The notes under the pieces were generated by a model. It saw only the letters and a list, made by a program, of their open reading frames with translations. It ran no database searches and was not told the DNA's origin. A program made the position numbers and the translations under genes. Shown here piece by piece: positions 22,501 through 34,500 of a DNA stretch of 64,000 nucleotides (position 1 is its first letter; each line of letters begins with the position of its first letter). This DNA comes from Micromussa lordhowensis. Its lineage: Eukaryota; Cnidaria; Anthozoa; Scleractinia; Lobophylliidae. The stretch is taken from positions 4,613,423 through 4,677,422 of the forward strand of contig OZ026606.1 in the NCBI GenBank assembly GCA_964020085.1, read 5' to 3'.

Positions 22501-25500
22501 GTTAGTGATTATTAGTAAAGTCAAGAGATTATCAAGGTAAGAGAGTGAATCCCTGGTATAGGCCTTATACCCAAGGTAATCCCTCTTAAGTTATTTTTAG
22601 ACATGGTACCCAGTTCTTCCGAGGATGTTACTCCCGCGATGAGTGGACAGCCCACGCGACTTTCTCGAAACTGGGCGAAAAGTCATTTTATATGTTTTGA
22701 TTTTCAAAAGACGCTTCATAGCAGAGATGTTTTCTACACTCTCAGCTGTCGTTTTGTTCGCCTGGGCTTTCGTTTGAATTGTGCTTGTTTGGCTGTTCAT
22801 TATTTTGCCGTTTATTCGGTTTTAGGGAGCTTTTAAATAAGCAACTGGACCTCAACGGCAACGGCAACGAACAAAATGGCAGTGCGGTAAGCATGCGTTA
22901 TAATTTTTTGTTCATTTCTTTGCCGTTCTTCACAAAACAACAACGTGAAATAGAACGTAAACAACAACGGCCAATTTTTTTAAAATTTTGACACTGCCTT
23001 ACACTCTGACAGTGATAGACAAACTGAATGAATCTAAATTCTCGCGAAATTCGTAGGTTGAATATAAAGTTGCTTTCCAATCGAACTTGTCATAAGCGTT
23101 GTTGTCGTTGTTGCTTAAACTGCCTTTTGCTGCTTCGGCCGCGAGAGCCTGTCTGCACTTTCGACCATTAGTCTTTTTGTTCGGCTGTGTTGTGTTTGAG
23201 CGTTTGTTTGCTTCTCTGCCGTTCATTCAGTTGTTATTGCTTGTGCAGTGTTACTTTAACTTCTATCAAAGTTTCGAAATGTATCAGAATTTACCGAGAG
23301 ACAAGCTCCAGTGCTTTCAATTAAAGTCCCTATGAAGTGAAAAATAATTTGTAATTATTTGAAAGGCCTTTCAAAATACAGAAGAATGGTGTTTTTCTTT
23401 TTGAAATATCTTTTTTCGTTTTGGAGATATTGAGGTTTTTCTATTATGCAAATTAGATAAGTGATGACGTTATATTGTTTGCAACTAAAAAGTGGAAAAT
23501 ACTGAATAAACGATATCTCTGGAAATATTGAAGCAGTGTTCTTGTAACTTGGCACCACAAATGTGCATCAAAAAAGAAACAAAATGACACCCTTAATGCT
23601 GTTGCCATAGCAACTCTTTTGGCTCCAGTCTCTTTCGGTCAAAAAAGTAAATATCCCCATTTGCAATCTCTAAAGTGAGCCAAAGGGTCCTACTTGGAAC
23701 AGACATAGCTCTTATATTGTCTTCACTGCCATCATTAGATGTCTTGTTTTAAGACAAAACTGGGAATTTCTGTTTTTATTGACACAACACCAGCAGCAAA
23801 GCCGTTGTCATGGCAACAGCAGTAAGGGTGTTATTTTGTTTCTTTTGTGATGCACATTTGTGGTGCCAAGTTTCAAGAACACTGCTTCAATATTTCCAGA
23901 GATATCGTTTATTCAGTATTTTCCACTTTTTAGTTGCAAACAATATGACGTCATCACTGATCTAATTTGCATAATAGAAAAACCTCAATATCTCCAAAAC
24001 TAAAAAAGATATTTCAAAAAGAAAACAACAACATTTTTCTGTATTTTGAAAGGCCTTTCAAATAAGCACAAATTATTTTTCACTTCATAGGCACTTTAAA
24101 AAATCAAAGAAAACATCCCCACAGCGTTGGAGGCTTTCTTTTGCTTTGAAACGAAACGAAACGAAACATAAACAAATCCTCCACGAAAACATCCACGCAA
24201 CGCGCGAGCAACATCCGTGAAGAACTGGGCACCATGTCTAAAAATAACTTAAGAGGGATTACCTTGGGTATAAGGCCTATATGGGGGATTCACTCTCTTA
24301 CCTTGACAATCTCTTGGTAAAGTAAAAATCTATGGGTGAAAGCAAAGTCAGTTACTTTAGTCGCCATTTGCTCAAAATGCAAAATTCGGAATCCTGTCGT
24401 TTTGAAATGACTTACTACCTGTTTGTCCTTTATTAAGAGTGTGGCCGCGTCGCTGATAACAAAGGCAGAATTCAGCTTTGAAGGAAGGAACGAAGATGAA
24501 TGGAAAACAACAAACAAGGTCGTGTAACAAACTGTTTATCAGTTAATTAATTCACTTTTTTTAACAGAGCTCTGTAATTAAATGAAATTTGTCCGTAGTC
24601 GGCTTCCTTGATGCTTTGTTGTCCTAGCCCTGATTGGTTCAGATTGTTATAAACCCGCTAACATTGTAGCCCGCAAACAATTTTCTCAGTTACCTTTGTC
24701 GCTTTTTCCATGATCAGCTCCCAACTGTGTTACGCATAGTGGAAAACATCACACTGGCACTCGGGAAAACTACCTCGAAAAATAAACAGTTCAAGTTTGA
24801 GCATTACTCCCAGAGGACTGGTAAGTATGAATTTAAATTTGTTTTCCCTTACAGACTTAGGAAAATTCCAACCTTCAATTTGATGAAACATGCGTCTCAG
24901 AACTCCCATGAGCTATGACTGGTAGAAGCAAATATCGTTAATTTGGTCCGTTTTTGTTCAGTAGCCCTTGACGAAAGGCATAATACTTATCTCATCGGTA
25001 TAAACCCCATACCTAAGAACCTTAAACACCGATTCCAATCCAAGGCCTAGATTACCCAGGTTATTCCATTTATAGTTACCAGTCTATGAGACAGTTTATG
25101 GATGAGCCACTGTGAATAAGTCTGGATACCAGCCTAGTGGCTCATCAGGTCGGAGCTTATCGGTTTCAGTAGCATGAAGCGACTAGGAGTATTTCTACTC
25201 CCCCCTGGATGGGATGCTAGTCCATCGCAGGGTTACCTCCAGCATTAAATTCGCCGGTACCCATTTATACACCTGGGTGGAGAGAGGCACTGTGAGAGTG
25301 AAGTGTCTTGCCAAAGAACACAACACAATGTCCCCGGCCAGGGCTCGAACCCGGAGTCGAGCGCACTAACCATGAGGCCACCGCGCCCCCTGCCAGCCAC
25401 TGTGAAGAGAGCCTAATATAAAGCAGCTGATAGAGCCTTGTGTTTCCAGTCGTTCAGGTTGTGACTTTTAAAAATAATGGCCACAGCAAGACACACTTCA

Positions 25501-28500
25501 TGCTACCTGACATCACAAGAACAAATCTGACTGTTTGGAAAGATATACGGGATGGTGTCTTGATACCATTAGATGGACGGCAAACTTTCAAAGGTAAGGT
25601 ACCGAGGCGTTCTTGTATATTTAGCTTTGTGGAGTACAGTGGATTTCTCGAACCTCCAGGGGAAACGGAAATTGGTTCGAGAAATCGGAGAGTTCGAGAA
25701 ATCGGGGGTAAAATTACAGTGTTTGACTGAGGAGAGGGAACGACTTTTGGTTCGAGTTATCGGGAGGTTCGAAAAAATGAGGGTTCGAGAAATCGGGATT
25801 CCACTGTATACGTGTTACATAAGCAAACAATCCTGTGTTTTTTTGTGATGCGGCCGGAGAAAAAACAAACAAAATTACTTGTAACGGGATAATGCCAACA
25901 TATTTGTGTGAAGTTTTTAAGGCAGTAATTTATAAAACATTGAAGTATATTGTTATACGTAATTGAGCTGCGAGCAACTCAAACATGCGATATTTCCATA
26001 TTTCTCTTATATTTCCGTTTAGACGAATTCACAGTGTCCATAATACTACACAGAAATATCACCAACATCCTACCAACTGGCTTTACAGAAAGTACGGAAG
26101 AACAGTAAGTCGCCTGTAATAACTTTATCTTGTCCGTACTTACTGGCTGAAGTGCCTCTAACATGGTCGAATTTTAAAAGAAACGCTTTGAATTAAATGA
26201 AATTTTCTTCTTGGGATCAATAGGATTAGCTCATTACACTTCATTATATCACCACTCTGGATATTACCAAATATTTGTTTGTAATATTTTAGACATAGGG
26301 CACGTTCATTTGGGATAAAAATTTTTCTTCCATAACCAGTTTTGGCTGATTTGATTGAAAGGCGGACGAATGCTAGAGGGAAATTAACCAAAACAGATTC
26401 ATATGACACGAGAAAACACTAGCATCGCAACCAAAGAAAAATTGGATCGTCTCAGACCACCAATGTTACGGTGTACGTAAGCCAGGACGGAAAATTCCTC
26501 AAGATTTCTCAAGCGTAACTGGGATGTGACATCAGAAATAATGCTTGTTTAGATAACACCAAGCATGAATGTTTTAAGTAATCTTCACTCGGAAAACGAG
26601 ACAAAATAATTTTAAAAAGCTATATAATCATTATGAAGTCTTGGCAATTATTCCTTGCTTCCAGGGACAATGATTTTAAGGTGGCATCTCACATCATCTC
26701 CTGTTCTATACTTCACAATTCTCGTTTGGTAACAAATATGGCATCCCCGGTTGAGCTTTACTTCCATTACTCGGTAGGTTATTTTCATTACTACTTTTTT
26801 TAACAACGACAACAATTTTGGAACAAATATTATGTCTTCACTGTATGCTGTGATTAGAGACAGTTGGAGCGAGTCAAATAAAGATGAATTTCTTGTGAAA
26901 AGTATAAAGTATTTATTTCACTATCCTGTGTATACCGGTATTCCCCTTTAAATTATGTAAATCCATTGTAAATGTTTCTTTTCAATGGATAAATAAAGCT
27001 TATAATTATTATACACAACAGCACGCCTACAGTCGGAAGGGTGACTACTTTAAGCCTATTGATTATTATGTTTGTTTGTTTCGTGAGGTGCCTAACAAAA
27101 GCTTCTCCTTTTACCACTGTAGGATAAAAGAAGTTCTCGTTCTCTGTGTGTATTTTGGGATCCTCGAGTCAGGTATGCCGGATGATGCCCATTACTGAAG
27201 AACTAAAGCTAAACAAAAGTCTCAGAGAAAGGTCAATACACACTTGTTAGTGCAACAAAATTTTGAAGCGCAAATTATGCATGCATCAAATAACAAGGAT
27301 GTCTTCAGCAGCAGGAACATAGATGTAAACATGAAAGCAATTTGATTAATTTCGTTTTAATTGCGAAGAGCGGACCTAAGCAATAACCTGGGTGTGGGTT
27401 TGTTAATTGTCATTGCAGTGCTTGGTCTACCGATGGCGTGAGGACCGTGCAAATCAACCAGACACACACTAGTTGTCTTTCAACTCACTTGACAAGTTTT
27501 GCCATTCTTACACAATTCAACGAAGTTAAGGTAAGTGAAATTCTGTAAATAAAGTACAATAGTATACTTCACTAACTAATATTTGGTCAGTAGAAAACTA
27601 GAAAGCAGCGAGCCAAATACGGCTCGATGAAATCAATTAACTGACAATAGATTTCAGATTTAAGCAATAGAACACTTTTTCCGTGTTTATGTAGCCTCAT
27701 CTAAACACGAGGAGGGCTGGGAGAATTCGAGACAGTTATGCAAACCCGAGACATAGTCGAGGGTTTGCATAACTTTCGAGCATTCTCCCAACCCTCCGAG
27801 TGTTTAGATGAGGCTATATAAACACGGAAAAAGTGCTCTATTGCTTTTGTAAAAAAATTCTCAAAAGTACACGCGCATCTAAAACGTCACAACCGTGTTT
27901 ACATACTCTCATCTAAACACACCTATCGACCAATGAGAGCGCGCGTAGTGGCTCAGTTATTTTATAAAAGGAAATAGTTGTCGTATTAGAGTCATGATGC
28001 TAATGTGAAGGTGCATCCTTTCAAGCCTGATCCATCGAGACGTTCTGAACAGTGTTTTATATTAACCTTTGTTGAAGATCTCTGAAGACAATGAATTAGC
28101 CCTCGGTATTATAACATACATTGGCTGCGGACTTTCCATTGCCTGCCTGTTTGTGACACTACTTGTTTACCTTGCATTTGAGTGAGTATCTCGCATTCTG
28201 TCTTACTAACGTTAAGGACATGGAAGTGTAGGATAAAACGGTGGTTTAGTATCAAACTTTGATAACGAAATGAACGTCCCTTTGCAATGTACGTCAACAT
28301 TATTTATACTTTCATGTAAAAAAAACAACAACAAACAGATTAACTAGGGCTAATCATCTTCTCGGTGTTTGCATTGAGTATCCTATTCCAACCTTTTTGC
28401 ACCTTTAGCTTCCTCAACCGAAAGACGCCAGTTTCTGTAAATGCTAAGTAGCAAATGAATGTTTTCAGTTCACATTAATATATTATTTTTGTAACCCAAG

Positions 28501-31500
28501 GTAAAGATGAGGTGATCGAGCGTAGACTACGCCAGGGGACTAAACAGTTGTCACATATGTTTCGCCGGTCTCCGTCCATCTGTTTTCTTAACTCTTACCC
28601 AACTAAAATAATACGCATCCCAAGTTACGCTGGTTTTGAAATTAGGTTTGAAAATGAGTTTCTCTTCTTTTAGAACTCTTTCTTCTGAAAGACATAAAAT
28701 ACATATGAGTTTAGCCTTTGTTCTGCTGCTGGCCCAATCACTGTTTCTGTCTGGGATTAAAGCCACAACATATAAGGTACTACGTTAACTTAATTATGTC
28801 TTTGGATTACAAGTAATCACTTTAAATAAAGACAATTTGGCGTAATATAATCTTTGTATTACAAAAGTGAGCATAAAAACATTACACTGGTTATTTAACC
28901 GTGTCTGACATAGACAAGAACCATATGTATGGCAAATCATGCAATGTTAAGTCTCCTATACTCCGTTCACAAAACATGTCTAATTAAACAAAGTTTAATG
29001 AAACTGTGTTAATTAAACATGGTTGACTGATCAACCCGTTCACACCGAGCAACAAGAGCTGACAACAACGCAGCCTCATGTTCATGCTCAGCCTCGCGTT
29101 CGTGTGATTGTCTTGCAGCTGCCGTCGTCTCTGTCTTCATAGCCTGCAGCTCGAAGATATGCCGCAATTTGTAGTCATATAGGCTTTTTTCTTGTGCATT
29201 ATTTTAGCTGGAGCTGGCTATTCTCGTCTCCCCACTTTTCAAGTAACAGGAGGGTTTCTTTGCGCTCCCAAACTCTTCCGCGAGTTTTGGTTTCTGCCGC
29301 CATTTTGAATGTGTTTTATTAAACACGATTGTTAAACTACCTTGCGAGGTAGTTTTGTTAAACACGGTTTTAGACGCGTTTTGTTAAACGCGCCCGCAGT
29401 GTGAACGGCCAGTCTTACTAAATCTGTTTATCAAAACAAGTTTTAAACATGTTTAAGCTTTGGTATGAACGGGTTTACTAGATTCGAAGTTAGCCTCAGC
29501 ATCGATGATCCATTGTCATGTATACGTTTATTATAAATATTTTCCCATATACTTGGTGGTTGAAGTCTGCATCATGCAAACTATGAATATTTGACCTCGA
29601 AATATGTACTTTTGTAGATTGTGTGCCGTGTTATAGCAGTAGGCCTGCACTATTTGTTCTCAGCGGCTTTCACTTGGATGTGTATAGAAGGGTTCCATCT
29701 TTATGTCATGATCGTTAGTGTCTTCAGCGCTGACAACATGAGAATGAAATACTACTACTTGATTGGATGGGGTAAGTGAGTCTTTCTTTTTCCAATTTGT
29801 TCAATGGGTTATCATCGAGTTTTGACAAACGACGCACCTCTGATGACACCTTGACTCTTTGATGAATTGACCACAATCAGCACAGCGATGTTCAAACGTA
29901 GTAATCAAAAGGTTAAAATAATTAGATTAACAATGTGGAAACTGAATCTTAAGTAATGTATAAGTAAGAGCGCCAACAAACATTTAATGGTTAGTCCACA
30001 AAATTTAATCACAGCTTGTTTTGAAAGACACAAAAAGCAAACAGGCCGATTTCAAGACACTAAGACCATGACCTTACACAGTAAAAGTGAATAATATATG
30101 TTGTCTTGTAAGAGTTGCCCTTTTCGCAGGTGTTCCAGTCATTATTGTTGGAGTGGCTGCTTCAGTTCACCCAACAGGATATGGCACAAGCAAAGTGTAC
30201 GTATGTCATTCATAAGCAGTTCAAACTATTCAGAAAAACAGTTCTTTTAAAATGAGCTTTTCGTTCTTCGATTCCGCATCTACAAACGGGTTTCAATAAT
30301 TACACATCAAAATTTTACCATATCCTAAGATAATGTCCATCTGTTTTGTTAACAGAGTAAATCTATTTCTTCTTCCCTTTCTATCAGATGTTGGCTTTCG
30401 ACAGAGGACCATTTTATTTGGGTTTTTCTAGCGCCAGTTGTGGCAGTAATTGTGGTGAGCAAAGGTCCGTTTTTTGTGTCTAACACCATATGAGCTGAAA
30501 AACACTTCTTTCCACCAATGTATGTGTGTGTGTTTCATTTAATAAAATTTAGTGATAAAATTTTTTGACGCTTTTTTTTGCGTTCAAGAAGCTTCATAAT
30601 AACACAAAAAGGTTATGTCCGGTTCACATTTAGATCAACTTAATTGTCCTGGCTGCAGTCATGAAAGTGGTAACTGATTCCGCGTCAGCAACACTGACGC
30701 AAACAGACTATGGACACGTCAAGTAAGTCAGCATCATACAGTAACTATTCTAATGAAGACTCAAAAGGATCAAACATTAAATGGCCTTCTCCATGTTTAG
30801 TTTCGTTAGTTTATTTTAGTTTCCGTCGTTACCTTCATTTGTTTAGTTTCAGTTCTTAGTTAGTTTCATGCGAGTACTGAGTTACCCTCAATCTCACTGA
30901 AAACCATAACTATTTCACATGATATGTTAAATTTAGAATAATTAGCAAGTATTGAATGAGGTTGAGTAGAATATGAAGAATTCTGCAGGTCGAGGAAGGT
31001 GTTATCCACCGAGGCCGAAGGCACACCCTCCGAGACCTGCAGAATTCTTCATATCATACGAAAGCCAAATTCAATAATTGCCATATTATTTATTATATTT
31101 TCTTTGCTCAAATTGTAAACCTATTCGCAGCCATTTCGCTCTTTGTTAAAATAGTCCCCAGGTTTTCTCGGTCAATGGTTCAATAATCTGCAGCGGGCTG
31201 CACTTTTGACGTCATCGGTTGAATATGACAAAATTCTTTGCAAATTTGGTCAACAGCAGCTGTTTATTGTGAATTATTAAATTCTCAACCTCGGACAATG
31301 CAATTCTAGCTTTCTGATTGGTTCACTAGATTTCGGTTACCAGCCATTATACCTGCGTTTGACCTCATATGGAAATGAATGCGGCAAATGTCGAATGTCA
31401 AATGTCGCTCAGCATAAAATTATGGCGCCCGGAAGTCACATCACTTTCAGGTCGTTTCTTAGACTTTAATAAAATTTAGCAAAACCGAGGGTTGAGAATT

Positions 31501-31555
31501 TAATAAAACAATTATTCCATTCGCGCTTGTTGGATATGAGATTGGTTATAGCCAA

Positions 31556-31587
<32 letters not shown>

Positions 31588-34500
31588 TTAATTATGCGTG
31601 TGGTTTTGTCATACCGTGCACCCTCGGCTGAGAAAGACTGCCGTCAATGCAGTCAGCTAAGCCCTTGCATTTCAACAGTCGTACATCGTGAGAGGATTGA
31701 GCTTGTTTCCAGCTGATTTCCTGTCCTAGTGTTTCGTTTTGTGTCTTATCACTTGTTTACTACCTCTTACGGCAAAAACCAGTTCCAAGGACATCGTTTG
31801 CAAATTTGCAATTTCTTTTGAAAGAGTTCTTTCCTTGTTAGTTTTAGCTGTTGACTATATCTCACTTATACCATACCACTTAGTCACGCCAGAAGCAATA
31901 ATTTGTGAACATTTCAATACTTACCTCATTGTTTCCTACAGGGCTGGAATAAAAAGCGTCGCAGTGTTATTGCCTCTACTTGGAGTTTCCTGGGCGTTTG
32001 GTCTTCTGATACTTAACAAAAAGACGATAGCTTTTCAATATATATTTGCCATTTCTAATAGCTTCCAGGTAATTATTATTTTTCGCCGCGATTTGTATGA
32101 AACAATTATCATTTCAACTTTGACCCCTTAACCTAGGGACGGATCATTATGTTTTGAGGGGGTTGGCGGTTGGGCAATTTTCCAAAACAAAATTCCTGCA
32201 CAGCAAAAGCTGAAAAACAAAAACAGTGCAAGACGAGCCATGGGTAAAAATCGAGCAAGCGTTTTCTACTTACCAAGTCCAATTTTTGCTGTTAAAAAAT
32301 TCTTGCACAAGCTATTGCCCGGCAAGAAAGACTCGAGCACAACCTAAAAGGGTGAGACAAATATTTCATGCCGCAGAAAATTGCCCAACCCCCCATCCAC
32401 CGAGAAAAATAATGGTCCGTCCCAGTTAGTAACACTAAGCAGTTTAATTACATGTACACGACTAACTTTTGGCAGCTTCTAAAAATTAAAATTCACTTCG
32501 TGTTAACTTTGACACTGTTTAATTCAATTATTTCTAGGGAGTGTTTATCTTCTTGGCTCACTGTGTGGGAAGCAGCGACGTAAGGCCCAATAATGTTTCA
32601 TTTTATATTTGTTCTTTCAGTTTTGGTGCAGATACATGTAGCAAGAAAAATAACAATGTTAATGACAGTAGAAACAACAATTTTCTATTGTGGCATCTGG
32701 CATCTGTCGTTGTCTACGTTTTGTTTTGCTGCAGGTCCGCTCGGCATTCAAACGAATGAGGCAAAGACAGATGCTGTCTCGTGGTTCCGACAATGCATCG
32801 TCTATTGCAGCCTCGGTAAGTTAGCCAGAAGATCATCATACCCTGAGAAAATAGACGCAACTCCTTGCATGTAAAAGCTTAACTCTCTTCCGTTCGAAAG
32901 ACACCTGATCTATTTGGACAATCTCCATGAAGTGTTTGCGATTGGGTGTGTGCTGCTCAGGTTAGAATCGTTGCGCGTACGTAAACTCCGCGAGGCCCGA
33001 AACCAATCTTTGTGGAACTGCTGACGTAATCTTCTTGGAGGTTTTTGGGTCAAAAATGAAAGTTCTTTCCACTGGGCCTGTCTCGACCCACTGTACTCGA
33101 CAGCTCACTAGAATGCCAAAAAATTCAAAGCTCCAAAAGGTTGCTAACTAAAGGGGGTGCAAGGGGGTTCCACCTAAATGTCTTGATATTTTTATGTAAT
33201 TAAAAGTTTATCAAAGCCTTTGTTTTCGTTCTTCACGATAATTGCTAACATTGGTCAAGAAAATAGCTTAAAACTTTAAAGCTTAAAGCTTTAAAGAGTT
33301 GCTCGAAAATATGGGAGAAATTTGGGGATGCTCTTAAGTCTAACGGAACAAAACAGCTTGGTTCATTTCACGTGTTGCCGAACGTTGTCAAGTGACAGGT
33401 TTTGTGTTGAAACTTCAAAAGGTTGATAAACATTCAAGAAATTCGCATAAATGGAAGTTTTCTATGAAATCGTTGACATTTTCGTACTTGATATGTGCTC
33501 TGAACCTATATTTTGCTCAAAAGCTGCTTAGAAAGGCAAAATTTGCTCGAGGTTGCTAGTACCGCAAAAGTTGCTCAAAATGCCAAAATTTGCTCAAACG
33601 TTGCTGAGCATAATCGAGACAGCCCCACTGATGAGGAAGTGATTTGCCTAGACTAAGTACGAATTTTACCACATTAAGAATGGTAGGGCTTCCTGTGGTA
33701 TCATGTGATATAAAAGGCCAGAAGAGGCAGTGTCAACCTCGTTCCCAGGGGACCCTGGGAACGAGGTCGAGGCCTTGTTAGAGCACATTTTCAAAGAATG
33801 AAGAGTGCTGAAAATACAACGCGCAGTGGAGTATTTTTGGCGGACTTCGTAGTGTTTGGAAATGAGGCCGAACAGTGTCTTAAATGTTTCATATATCTTC
33901 TCAATGAAAACTAAAAAATAACGAGGAAACGGAGAAATAAAATTGTAAAATCTACACTAATTAACACCAGATATCCAAAGCACCGTACAGTCATGATTTC
34001 CTTTGTTAAAACTTGATGAATTATTAATGAGTATGAGAATATCAGATAAAATATTTTCCCCTATCAGGTGCACCCACGTTACGACTGAAACGATTTTCTT
34101 TTCTTTGTTTGTTTCTCGCTTGCCCGTAAACTTTTCCCGTAAACTGGAATACATTTACCTAGAAGAAAACCTATAAAGTAGACCGTTAACTGAAATTTGC
34201 TGAATGAATTTATTGTTTTTGCCACATCAAGAAGCATTGTCGTATCATTACCATATTCATAAATATCAGTTGTGAAAACGATATGGAAAATACAATTCTG
34301 TCATAGCACGATATATCTAAGATATCTAAGATATAGCAACTGAGGTTATATTGAGTGATATCGCTTCCTTGTGCAGCAGGTGAACTTGGCTCACCCAACA
34401 GCCAGCAACACAAAGCAAGATAATACAGAACAGAAAAGTGCGAAGAAACTTCAAGGTACGCAGTTACTCAATTCTACTGTTATGACATTGTCCACTATAC

